A DNA stretch of 58,741 nt, taken from the NCBI GenBank assembly GCA_964586425.1, contig CAZPHI010000008.1:1-58741 (forward strand), read 5' to 3'. The DNA is from CAZPHI01 sp964586425 (GTDB taxonomy: Bacteria > Bacillota > Clostridia > Lachnospirales > Lachnospiraceae). Below, in pieces: positions 8,095 to 16,014 of the stretch. The notes under the pieces were generated by a model. It saw only the letters and a program-made list of their open reading frames with translations, ran no database searches and had not been told where the DNA came from. The stretch's first letter is position 1, and each line of letters opens with the position of its first letter. Position numbers and translations under genes: made by a program.

Positions 8095-9807
8095 CTATTC
8101 TACTGATACAATGTAATAATATACTGGCTGTCCGCCTGGTTGCATCTCAATATCTACACTTGGGAATTTCTCTTCTACAAGTGATCTGACTGCTGATGCT
8201 TCTTCTTCATCAATTGTATCTCCATAATATATACTAATTATCTCTGAATCATCATCTATCATCTTTTCAAGCATCTCAATAAGTGTTTCTTTGATATCAG
8301 AACCAACTGCTAATAAACCAGAATCTCCAATACCCATTATATCGTCACATTTAATCTCAACACCATCAATTGATGTATCTCTAACTGCATATGTTAACTG
8401 ACCTGTCTTAACTGTTGAAAGGCTATCTGTCATTGCTTCAAGATTCTCTTCTTTTGTTCTTGAGAATTCAAAATTAATCATTGCCGTGATTCCCTGAGGA
8501 GCTGTCTTAGTTGGAACAACAATTAATTCCTTATCTTCAACAATTGAAGCTGCCTGCTGTGCTGCCAGAATAATATTCTTATTATTAGGAAGTACATATA
8601 CAACATTAGCATTAACCTTATCTACAGCATTAAGAATATCTTCTGTACTTGGATTCATAGTCTGACCACCTTCAATAACAAAGTCAGCACCAAGTCCTCT
8701 GAATATCTCTGCAAGACCTTCTCCTGCTACGATTGTAACAAAGCCATAATCCTTTGCTGGTTCATCGCTCTTTACGTCATTAACATCTAAAGCTTCTACA
8801 GTTTCCATCGTCTCTTCTTTTGAAGAAGTATTAGCTTCATTCTGTTTGATAACTTTTTCATTATGCTCTTCACGCATATTATCAATCTTCATACGTGTAA
8901 GTGAACCATATGTTAATGCTCTCTGAATTGCAAGTCCTGGATCATTAGTATGAACATGAATCTTAACGATTTCATCATCGGCAACACATACAATTGAATC
9001 ACCAATTGATTCAAGATAAGCTTTGAATTCTTTCTCTGTATGCTCATTGAATTCTTTTTCAAGCATAATAATGAATTCTGTACAATATCCGAATTTGATA
9101 TCAACATTCTCCATTGCAGCGCCTTTAGCACCTGATGATGAAGACTCTGTTGATGCTGGTTTAGCACTATCAATACTAAAATCTGTTATCTTACCTGTTA
9201 GTGCATCAAAGCCACCCTGAAGTACTGTAACAAGGCCCTGTCCGCCTGAATCAACTACACCGGCTTCTTTAAGAACTGGTAACATCTCAGGTGTCTTCGA
9301 TAACACATATTCCGCATGGGAAATAATACCTTTAATCATCTCTTCTAAGTCTTCAGTTACAAATGATAGTTCTTCAGCCTTAGTAGCTGCTCCCTTTGCG
9401 ACTGTAAGAATTGTACCTTCTTTTGGTTTCATAACTGCCTTATATGCTGTCTCAACTCCACGCTGACACGCTTTGGCAAGTACTTCTGCATCTATAACCT
9501 CAACATGTGCGATTTCTTTTGTGAAACCTCTAAAAAGCTGAGATAATATAACTCCTGAATTACCTCTGGCGCCTCTAAGTGAACCACTAGAAATAGCTTT
9601 AGCAAGTGTCTCCATTGTTGGATTCTCAATTGCGTTTACTTCCTTAGCAGCTGACATAATTGTAAGTGTCATATTAGTTCCTGTATCACCATCTGGAACA
9701 GGGAAAACATTCAAATCATTAATCCATTCTTTTTTCGCTTCAAGATTCTTAGCACCTGCAAGGAACATCTTCTGCAGAGTCTTAGCATCTATTGTATTAA
9801 TAGCCAC
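8095..9807 (-). CDS. DAK2-domain kinase, fatty-acid-kinase-A-like (YloV)
   Basis: The 570-aa protein has an N-terminal DAK2 domain (about 1-200) with the Mg-ATP signature VFPVPDGDTGTNMTLT and GARGNSGVILSQLFRG. A middle domain includes the FGYCTEFIIMLE segment, and the C-terminal DegV-like domain ends near residue 570. This matches YloV/FakA, which in staphylococci phosphorylates fatty acids held by FakB/DegV proteins; fatty-acid use here is inferred from the family. The start is GTG at 9807 with AGGAGG 8 nt upstream. It follows an Asp23 gene by 26 nt, the usual yloU-yloV order. Confidence 0.92.
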   Translation of the reverse strand: MAINTIDAKTLQKMFLAGAKNLEAKKEWINDLNVFPVPDGDTGTNMTLTIMSAAKEVNAIENPTMETLAKAISSGSLRGARGNSGVILSQLFRGFTKEIAHVEVIDAEVLAKACQRGVETAYKAVMKPKEGTILTVAKGAATKAEELSFVTEDLEEMIKGIISHAEYVLSKTPEMLPVLKEAGVVDSGGQGLVTVLQGGFDALTGKITDFSIDSAKPASTESSSSGAKGAAMENVDIKFGYCTEFIIMLEKEFNEHTEKEFKAYLESIGDSIVCVADDEIVKIHVHTNDPGLAIQRALTYGSLTRMKIDNMREEHNEKVIKQNEANTSSKEETMETVEALDVNDVKSDEPAKDYGFVTIVAGEGLAEIFRGLGADFVIEGGQTMNPSTEDILNAVDKVNANVVYVLPNNKNIILAAQQAASIVEDKELIVVPTKTAPQGITAMINFEFSRTKEENLEAMTDSLSTVKTGQLTYAVRDTSIDGVEIKCDDIMGIGDSGLLAVGSDIKETLIEMLEKMIDDDSEIISIYYGDTIDEEEASAVRSLVEEKFPSVDIEMQPGGQPVYYYIVSVE

Positions 9808-9833
9808 AACAATTTCCTCCTAAATAACTAATG

Positions 9834-10193
9834 TTAGTCGATTACTCTAACGCCTTCGACAAAGATATTAATCTTCTTAATCTCTAAACCTGTAAACTCT
9901 GATACTTTGTACTTAACATTCTCAATTAAGTTATCAGATACAGTAGAGATACTAATACCATAAGATACAATTACATGGAAATCAATTGTCAGAGTATTAT
10001 CTTCTCCAACAGTTACACCTATTCCTCTTGTAAGGCTGTCACCTTTGAGAAGCTTAACAAGTCCGTCTTTCATGCTTACAGCTGCCATACCAACAATACC
10101 AAAGCATTCTATAGCTGTTGATCCTGCATACTGTGCGATAACACTTGGATCGATTATTATCTGGCCAAACTGGCTCTCTATATGTCCTTTCAT
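9834..10193 (-). CDS. Asp23/Gls24 family envelope-stress protein (YloU)
   Basis: Cytoplasmic protein of 119 aa from the Asp23 family, members of which gather at the membrane and affect cell-wall homeostasis. Typical pieces are IIIDPSVIAQYAGSTAIE near the start, GIGVTVGEDNTLTIDFHVIVSYG in the middle and KINIFVEGVRV at the end. I use ATG 10193 (MKGHIESQ) because GGAGG lies before it; the ATG at 10205 overlaps that ribosome-binding site. It immediately precedes the DAK2 kinase, an order conserved in many Firmicutes, so they probably form an operon. Confidence 0.9.
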   Translation of the reverse strand: MKGHIESQFGQIIIDPSVIAQYAGSTAIECFGIVGMAAVSMKDGLVKLLKGDSLTRGIGVTVGEDNTLTIDFHVIVSYGISISTVSDNLIENVKYKVSEFTGLEIKKINIFVEGVRVID

Positions 10194-10303
10194 ATATACC
10201 TCCATAACAGATATTTGTATATTCTTTGATTTATTCCATTATAACCTTTTTATGTAAAAATTAAAACTATTTTTTTAATTAATGTTATTCCAGCATACAA
10301 AAT

Positions 10304-10339
10304 GAGGTAAACCACACTACTTATAGTATAGTTTACCTC
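10304..10339 (-). terminator. Terminator of rpmB
   Basis: GAGGTAAAC (10304-10312) and GTTTACCTC (10331-10339) form a perfect 9-bp stem with an 18-nt loop. On the minus strand it is followed by ATTTT. It lies about 40 nt after the rpmB stop. Confidence 0.75.
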
Positions 10340-10381
10340 CAATAATTATCACTGTTCAATCTTTCAACAAAACAATATTAA

Positions 10382-10567
10382 TTAAGCACGCTCTACTTTA
10401 CCTGAACGTAAACATGATGTACATACATACATCTTCTTAGCTGCTCCGTTAACATTAACTCTTACTGATTTAACATTTGATTTCCACATTTTATTTGATC
10501 TTCTATGAGAATGACTCACTGCGATACCAAAGTGAGCACCTTTATCACAAATTGCACATTTAGCCAT
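10382..10567 (-). CDS. rpmB: 50S ribosomal protein L28
   Basis: Structural protein of the large ribosomal subunit, 61 aa, normal length for L28. It starts MAKCAICDKGAHFG and has VSHSHRRSNKMWKSNV and MYVCTSCLRSGKV. The CxxC pairs (CAIC, CTSC) make this the zinc-binding version, which in many bacteria is the one replaced under zinc starvation when a Cys-less copy exists. A strong AAGGAGG lies 7 nt upstream. The gene is monocistronic, with its own promoter (10623-10651), a leader hairpin and a terminator. Confidence 0.97.
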   Translation of the reverse strand: MAKCAICDKGAHFGIAVSHSHRRSNKMWKSNVKSVRVNVNGAAKKMYVCTSCLRSGKVERA

Positions 10568-10589
10568 TTTGACACCTCCTTAATGGTAT

Positions 10590-10611
10590 TGGGTCCTTCC
10601 TAATAGACCCA
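10590..10611 (-). promoter_or_regulatory. Hairpin in the rpmB 5' leader
   Basis: TGGGTC (minus strand) and GACCCA pair over 6 bp with a 10-nt loop (TATTAGGAAG). It falls at the very start of the predicted rpmB transcript, about 20 nt before the Shine-Dalgarno. It could be a transcript-stabilising or regulatory structure; there is no T tract, so it is not a terminator. Confidence 0.4.
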
Positions 10612-10622
10612 CAACAAAATGT

Positions 10623-10651
10623 ATTGTATCAGAATTCTTTGTATTTGGCAA
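10623..10651 (-). promoter_or_regulatory. Putative sigma-A promoter of rpmB
   Basis: On the minus strand TTGCCA (10646-10651), 17-nt spacer, TACAAT (10623-10628), predicted to start transcription near 10616 and give a 48-nt leader. Confidence 0.6.
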
Positions 10652-10680
10652 GTAGAAATATTATTTTTTTACAATATTTT

Positions 10681-12721
10681 TTATTTAATGTCTGCTTCAT
10701 TAACAATTTTATAGTAAGTACGCGCTGTTATTGAGTATACAATAAAATATACAATTGCAAATACTACTACCGCTGCCAGTGTACTAATAAAGAATAAGCC
10801 ACTATTAGTAAGTCCCATCATCGCAAGAATCATCTTAATTATTCTAAATGATACCAATACATGGAGCACTGCAACTGTAATTGGCAGATAGAATACCGTC
10901 AATACCTGACTTCGAATTGTATTATGAACCTCATCATTGCTCATACCAACCTTCTTCATAATCTGAAATCGCTCTCTGTCATCGAATCCTTCAGATATCT
11001 GTTTATAATATATTATAAGCACTGTAGCCATCATAAACAAAATACCAAGAAATACTCCTATGAATAAAAATCCACCATACAAACATCTATATTCATATCT
11101 TGATTCCTCCAATGTATCATATGATACCATTGTTCTACTCGTTGCATCAACTTGTTTAAGCTTATCATATATTGCTGTGTATTTATCCTGGTTAAGTCTT
11201 GCATCCACCATAACTTCGTAATACAGATTATTTTTTATTCTTGATGAATCATCAAAATTCTTTTTATATAATTCAATAATCTGTTTCATATCTCTTACAA
11301 GAATAACCTGCGTATCTGCCATAGCTTTCGTTTGTTTTGCCCAAATCGGAAGTTCACTATCAGTACCTATAATATTATATTTTACTATATTTGCTCCACA
11401 ATCAGTAAAATCAAAGCTAATGCTGCCATCACCTCTACTGGTATCGCCGAGAATATATACTTCATTATCATTAATGCTGTAATTGGTTCCATAATTTTCA
11501 TTATACTCCTCTGCTGTTGTAATAATCATTATTTTCACATTGCTAATATTCGAAATAGATTGATTTGCTCCAAAAATATATCTATTCTCATTGTCTGCTT
11601 TTTGTCCTATTAGCTGTATATTGTGAAATGCTTTAACATTATTCATATCTATGTCATACTGGCTAATAATATCCTTTGTCGCTGCTACATAATCATCAAT
11701 CACAGCCTGTGGATTATCAAGTTCATTAACATTACTTCTTATCTGATATATTGCATCAGCCGGACAGCTCATATATGCTCCATCTTCAGCTCCTGCATAC
11801 ATTGAGATAGTTGTAGAGAATGTTATTAACACCATTGTAGCAAGTATACATATATTAGATAACCCTACTGCATTCTGTTTCATTCTGTAAAGCATTCCTG
11901 ATACTACTGAAAAATGCTTTGCCTTATAATAATACTTTTTATTCATTTTAAGAAGCTTTAATAAAGTAATACTTCCGGCTGTAAACAATGCATAAGTTCC
12001 TATCATTACAAGTATTACTGCACCAAAGAATAGATTAAGAGCTTCCATTGGCGATTCTGTAAACAATGCATAATAGTAACCTGCTCCAATACAGGCAATA
12101 CCAATAATTGTTAATAACAGCTTTGTTTTTGGCTCTTTTTCACCTGTTTCTCCGCCATGTAATAATTCAATTGGATTCGTAAGCCTTGTTCTAATCAGAT
12201 TATATACATATGTAACTACAAATATACACATGAAGAAGATTACAGTTTCACAAACAACGTTAAGATGAATATCAAACTCTATCGTGCCTTTATAATCAAT
12301 CAATTTTGTAAGCAGGAGAAACAACATTTTCGAAAAAACTAGTCCTCCTGCTAAGCCAGCAAGAATACTTGATATTGCTGTTATAACGCTTTCATAAAAA
12401 AGCATTATTCCAACATGTTTCTTTTCCATTCCAAGAATTATTAATAAGCCCATCTCTTTTTTTCTTCTCTTTATAAGAAAACTATTGGTATAAAATAGAA
12501 ATATGATTGAAAAAATAATAATTACACCTTTGGCTATCATAAAAAGTGCAAGCATATTATCATAGCCCCTTCATATGCATAACGTCATTATTATTAATTA
12601 TTGATAATAGCATATAGTACATCATTACAATAAAGGCAGATGTTATAATATAAGGCAAATAAGTTCTTTTGTTTTTCTTAATATTAGATAATGCAAGTTT
12701 TGGATAAAATGTTTTACTCAT
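10681..12721 (-). pseudogene. bceB: BceB-type ABC transporter permease, frameshifted
   Basis: Membrane subunit of a Bce-type antimicrobial-peptide transporter. The N-terminus (MSKTFYPKLALSNIKKNKR, then one membrane helix) begins at 12721, overlaps the bceA stop by 8 nt, and stops at 12560 after HMKGL. The rest continues in another frame from about 12555: FLFYTNSFLIKRRKKEMGL, FtsX-like helices, a roughly 200-residue extracellular domain between helix groups, and three C-terminal helices. Removing one G from the GGGG run (12566-12569, minus strand) joins the halves into HMKGYDNMLALF, giving a 679-aa protein of normal length. So this is one gene broken by a +1 base, or a sequencing error. No programmed-shift signal is obvious. 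Confidence 0.88.
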
Positions 12722-13481
12722 CCCTATCACCTCTTGTCGATAAAACTGTAAGAGTCTGGCTGATTTTTTCATACATTGCTTCATCACTCATTGAAGCCTT
12801 ATATATCTGATGAAATACTTCACCATCCTTTATAAATAATACTCTTTTAGCTTTGCAGGCTGCTTGTGTACTATGAGTTACCATAAGTATTGTTTGACCA
12901 TTATCATTAATCTGAGTAAATAACTCAAGCAGCTGTTCTGATGATTTTGAATCAAGTGCGCCCGTTGGTTCATCCGCGAGTATTATCTGTGGGTTTGTTA
13001 TAACAGCTCTTGCAACTGCTGCTCTTTGTTTTTGTCCACCTGATACTTCATATGGATATTTTTTAAGGATATCACTAATTCCTAATGATTTTGCAAGAGG
13101 TGTTAGCCTTTCCTCCATTGTTGTGTATTTTTCACCTGCAAGTACAAGTGGAAGGAATATATTATCTTCAAGGCTGAAAGTATCTAAGAGATTAAAATCC
13201 TGGAATACAAATCCCAAATTATTTCTTCTGAATGCTGATATTTCCTTATCTTTTATATTAACAATATTCTTTCCATTAAGAAGTACTTCTCCTCTCGTTG
13301 GTTTATCAAGTGCTGCTAAAATATTAAGTAAAGTAGTTTTACCTGAGCCAGACTCACCCATTATTGCAACATACTCTCCTTTTTCTACACTAAAATTGAC
13401 ATCTCCAAGAGCCTGAACCTGATTCATTCCAAGCCTTGTTGTATATAACTTCTTAAGATTTTTTACTTCTAATAATGCCAT
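12714..13481 (-). CDS. bceA: BceA-type ABC transporter ATP-binding protein
   Basis: Cytoplasmic ATPase (255 aa) of the Bce peptide-antibiotic detoxification transporter. It has Walker A GESGSGKTTLLN, Q-loop FVFQDFNLLD, signature VSGGQKQRAAVARA, Walker B IILADEPTGALDS and the switch His in MVTHST. LYTTRLGMNQVQAL at the N-terminus is typical of BceA rather than LolD. The start ATG at 13481 has no Shine-Dalgarno in the normal window: AAGGAGG lies at 13519-13525, with a 9-bp hairpin between it and the start. An in-frame stop just upstream rules out an earlier start. Bce-type transporters remove cell-wall antibiotics such as bacitracin from lipid II cycle intermediates. Confidence 0.93.
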   Translation of the reverse strand: MALLEVKNLKKLYTTRLGMNQVQALGDVNFSVEKGEYVAIMGESGSGKTTLLNILAALDKPTRGEVLLNGKNIVNIKDKEISAFRRNNLGFVFQDFNLLDTFSLEDNIFLPLVLAGEKYTTMEERLTPLAKSLGISDILKKYPYEVSGGQKQRAAVARAVITNPQIILADEPTGALDSKSSEQLLELFTQINDNGQTILMVTHSTQAACKAKRVLFIKDGEVFHQIYKASMSDEAMYEKISQTLTVLSTRGDRDE

Positions 13482-13489
13482 ATTTTTTG

Positions 13490-13525
13490 GTTAACACATT
13501 CATCTTTGTGTCAACACTCCTCCTT
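13490..13525 (-). promoter_or_regulatory. bceA leader: hairpin between Shine-Dalgarno and start codon
   Basis: On the minus strand AAGGAGG (13519-13525), 3 nt, then GTTGACACA (13507-13515), an 8-nt loop and TGTGTTAAC (13490-13498), then 8 nt and ATG. The arms pair over 9 bp with one G-U. Linear spacing is 37 nt; with the hairpin folded it shrinks to about 11 nt. The same inverted repeat might also be an operator for BceR in DNA form. Confidence 0.55.
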
Positions 13526-13538
13526 CTCAATAATTATG

Positions 13539-13550
13539 ATTACTAGTAAT
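13539..13550 (-). promoter_or_regulatory. Palindrome upstream of bceA, possible BceR operator or promoter element
   Basis: ATTACTAGTAAT is a perfect 12-nt palindrome, followed on the minus strand by CATAAT that could serve as a -10 box. Bce promoters usually carry an inverted repeat bound by BceR, so this is a candidate; the assignment is an inference from position. Confidence 0.3.
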
Positions 13551-13586
13551 TGAATCATCATTCTTAATTACAAGTATGATTATATA

Positions 13587-13633
13587 AAAAGATGAAATGC
13601 TTTGCCTTAATTTTAGCTTACATTTCACCTTTT
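13587..13633 (-). terminator. Terminator of bceRS
   Basis: AAAAGATGAAATG (13587-13599) pairs with CATTTCACCTTTT (13621-13633) over 13 positions, the one mismatch being a G-U in the minus-strand RNA. It is followed there by five T. It lies 21 nt after the bceS stop and separates bceRS from bceAB. Confidence 0.75.
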
Positions 13634-13654
13634 AAATCTTACATTCTTGTAAGG

Positions 13655-14692
13655 TTATGATATTGTTGATGATATTGTTACTGTTGTACCTATGCCACAT
13701 TTTGATTCTATCCTTATATTATGAGAAAGCCTGTCAAGTGCAGTTTTACACAGATACATTCCAATTCCGGTGGCTTTCTTATCCATTCGTCCATTATATC
13801 CCGTGAATCCCTTTTCGAATATTCTTGGCAAATCTTCCTCCCTTATCCCATGTCCATTATCCGTAATTGTTATTGACCATAAAGTCTCTGTTATATCACC
13901 ACTAATGCTTACTTGTCCACCTTCGTTTGTATACTTTACAGCATTAGATATTATCTGTTCTATTGCAAATGAAAACCATTTTTCATCTGTAAGAATTTTG
14001 AAATCAACATTATTAATAGAAACTGCTATCTTTTTATGTATAAACTGTGTAGCATACTTTTTAACGCATCCCCTTATTATTCTTCCACAGTTATAATATT
14101 CAAAATTATAATCAGAGCCGCTGTCTTCTAATCTAACATATTCAAGTACTGACTCTGTATAACATTCTATTTTAAAAAGCTCTTGCTTTATCTCATCTAC
14201 AGCATTGGATGAAATATCCATCATTATTGTATTATCTTTGTTTCCAGAATCTGATTCATTAATCTCTGTATCAATTAATAGCTTCATTGCAGCAATTGGT
14301 GTCTTAATCTGATGAACCCAGCGCGTGTAATATTCTTTCAAGGCAGTCATTGTCTGATGATAATTAGATGCTTCTTTTGCATTCTCATCCATTAATTCTC
14401 TAATAAGCGACTCGTATGCTTCTTCAAGTGGTTCTGTACTTTCAATATAATTAATATCATATACTATTTCATTGGATTTCATCGATTCAATTGTTTTAAT
14501 CTTTTTTTCAAATACAACATAATCTCTGATTCCAATAATCATCAAAATAACTGCTGATATGAATATACCATACAAATATATATCAATTTCATAACCTCTC
14601 AAAAAAAAGAGCATAAAAAAGACTGCCACTATTACAAGATATGTAATAATTTCATTTTTTCTATGCTTTATATACTTTAACAACATTATCAT
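13655..14692 (-). CDS. bceS: BceS-type intramembrane-sensing histidine kinase
   Basis: Membrane sensor kinase of 345 aa. Two helices near the N-terminus (YLVIVAVFFMLFFLRG and YLYGIFISAVILMIIGI) are joined by only a few residues, so there is no extracellular sensor domain; Bce kinases of this form sense flux through the BceAB transporter. The catalytic part has the H-box WVHQIKTPIAAMKLL (phosphoacceptor His, about residue 118), N-box EQIISNAVKYTNEGG, and G-boxes ITDNGHGIREEDLPRIFEKGF and GIGMYLCKTALDRL. Its ATG overlaps the bceR stop (ATGA), showing translational coupling. A terminator follows. Confidence 0.93.
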   Translation of the reverse strand: MIMLLKYIKHRKNEIITYLVIVAVFFMLFFLRGYEIDIYLYGIFISAVILMIIGIRDYVVFEKKIKTIESMKSNEIVYDINYIESTEPLEEAYESLIRELMDENAKEASNYHQTMTALKEYYTRWVHQIKTPIAAMKLLIDTEINESDSGNKDNTIMMDISSNAVDEIKQELFKIECYTESVLEYVRLEDSGSDYNFEYYNCGRIIRGCVKKYATQFIHKKIAVSINNVDFKILTDEKWFSFAIEQIISNAVKYTNEGGQVSISGDITETLWSITITDNGHGIREEDLPRIFEKGFTGYNGRMDKKATGIGMYLCKTALDRLSHNIRIESKCGIGTTVTISSTIS

Positions 14693-15360
14693 TGTACAAT
14701 ATAACCTGCACCTTTCTTAGTCTTAATGAAATCAGTGAGACCCGCTTCATCAAGTTTCTTTCTCAATCTGGTGATATTAACGGTTAATGTATTATCATCT
14801 ATAAATGCTTCATCATCCCACATCTTTTTGATAATCTCATCTCGCTGTACTACCTCATTCTTTTTCTCCATTAGACACTTAAGAATTCTATATTCATTCT
14901 TAGTCAATTCAATTCTATTATTATTGTATACGAATGACATATCATTGATATTAAGGATTGCTCCCTTACATTCAATGATATTAGTATGTTCTATGAAAGA
15001 ATATGTACGTCTGAGCAGAGCCTGGATTTTAGCTGTAAGTACTTCCAATTCGAATGGCTTTGATATAAAATCATCTCCCCCCATATTAACAGCCATAACA
15101 ATGTTCATATTATCTGACATGGATGATACAAATATAACCGGCACACTTGATATCTGTCTTATCTGTGAGCACAGAAAAAAGCCTGAATATTGAGGCAGTG
15201 ATATATCCATAAGTACAATATGTGGATTATAACTAGTGAACTCATCAATAACATGTCCAAAATCAGTAACGCATCTTACGTCATATTCCCATCTCATAAG
15301 ATGCTTCTTAATTGCATTCGCTATTATATTATCATCTTCAACAATTAAAACTTTATACAT
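14689..15360 (-). CDS. bceR: BceR-type response regulator, OmpR family
   Basis: Transcription factor of 223 aa. The receiver domain (about 1-115) has the acidic pair VEDD, the phosphoacceptor in PHIVLMDISLPQYSG (Asp about 52), and the Lys in ISKPFE. The C-terminal winged helix includes LTKNEYRILKCLMEKKNEVVQRDEI and TLTVNITRLRKKLDEAG. This is the BceR/VraR-like OmpR type that activates its neighbouring ABC transporter genes. It is first of the bceR-bceS pair; bceA and bceB follow after a terminator on the same strand, the normal module layout. The ribosome-binding site before 15360 is weak. Confidence 0.93.
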   Translation of the reverse strand: MYKVLIVEDDNIIANAIKKHLMRWEYDVRCVTDFGHVIDEFTSYNPHIVLMDISLPQYSGFFLCSQIRQISSVPVIFVSSMSDNMNIVMAVNMGGDDFISKPFELEVLTAKIQALLRRTYSFIEHTNIIECKGAILNINDMSFVYNNNRIELTKNEYRILKCLMEKKNEVVQRDEIIKKMWDDEAFIDDNTLTVNITRLRKKLDEAGLTDFIKTKKGAGYIVQ

Positions 15361-15391
15361 TGCAGAACACTTTACCTTTCGACTATGTCTC

Positions 15392-15529
15392 TTAGTGGCA
15401 GAATAGATTATATCCGCACAATAGCAGCATTATTATAATGCATACAGCTAAGAACACATTGCTTATAAATATCATAATAGCCATTCCTACAGCTATCCAA
15501 AACATAATAAATCCACACATTCGTCTCAT
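15392..15529 (-). CDS. 45-aa single-pass membrane protein
   Basis: A short frame: it starts MRRMCGFIMFWIAVGMAIMI, runs through a hydrophobic core and ends GYNLFCH. It would span the membrane once or twice, with a positively charged N-terminus. Short membrane proteins beginning M-R-R-x-C-G-F are, to my recollection, frequent in Clostridia, which supports it being real, but I cannot name a family. A weak GATGG precedes ATG 15529. It lies 69 nt downstream of gerW on the same strand, so it may be the last gene of the gerW transcript. Confidence 0.6.
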   Translation of the reverse strand: MRRMCGFIMFWIAVGMAIMIFISNVFLAVCIIIMLLLCGYNLFCH

Positions 15530-15598
15530 ATAAAACCATCTATTATAATATAGATTATTAAAGTCTATGAATGAATATGCGGATTTATTACCTGCTTA

Positions 15599-16003
15599 TT
15601 AGTCTTCGTATGATTTTACTGCATCATCTACTGCAGCTTCAACATCTTTATCTACTTTTTCTTCTTCGCCTTTTCCAGTGAATTTGTTAATTAAATCTGG
15701 AACCATATCAAGTACCTTAGTTACTGTATCCTGATTCTTAATATTAACAAGTTTAGTCTGTCCATTCTGTATTACAAGAACTGCGCTAGGTGTCATCTTT
15801 CCACCCATACCACCACCGGCATTATCCTTTTTCTCACCAGAGAAAGCACCTGCACCTACGCCGAATGATACATCCACTAATGGAAGAATAATTGTATCAT
15901 TAACATTAACTGCACTTCCTACAACTGTCTTTGCAGAAATGAATGAATCCATTCCCTTAAATAATGATTCTACTGTTTCGTTAAATTTAGATCCGTCTGC
16001 CAT
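15599..16003 (-). CDS. gerW: GerW family sporulation/germination protein (YtfJ)
   Basis: The 134-aa protein belongs to the YtfJ/GerW family, needed in Bacillus for a normal spore germination response and found in spore formers. Family marks are the N-terminal helix ESLFKGMDSFISAKTVVG, then DTIILPLVDVSFGVGAGAF, a Gly-rich linker (AGGGMGGKMTPSAVLVI) and a C-terminal helix ending in acidic residues. The start at 16003 follows AGGAGG. It lies 11 nt after a DUF2953 gene, which is its common partner in Clostridia. Its presence suggests the organism, or a recent ancestor, sporulates. Confidence 0.92.
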   Translation of the reverse strand: MADGSKFNETVESLFKGMDSFISAKTVVGSAVNVNDTIILPLVDVSFGVGAGAFSGEKKDNAGGGMGGKMTPSAVLVIQNGQTKLVNIKNQDTVTKVLDMVPDLINKFTGKGEEEKVDKDVEAAVDDAVKSYED

Positions 16004-16014
16004 GATAAATCCTC

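Noticed and set aside
10618..10680. Terminator after bceB
   Set aside because: Only a weak A/T stem with a T-rich loop can be drawn; a bceB terminator may lie within the gene end or be absent.
12560..12575. Programmed frameshift in bceB
   Set aside because: No slippery heptamer, RF2-like stop context or downstream stem was seen; a single-base insertion explains it better.
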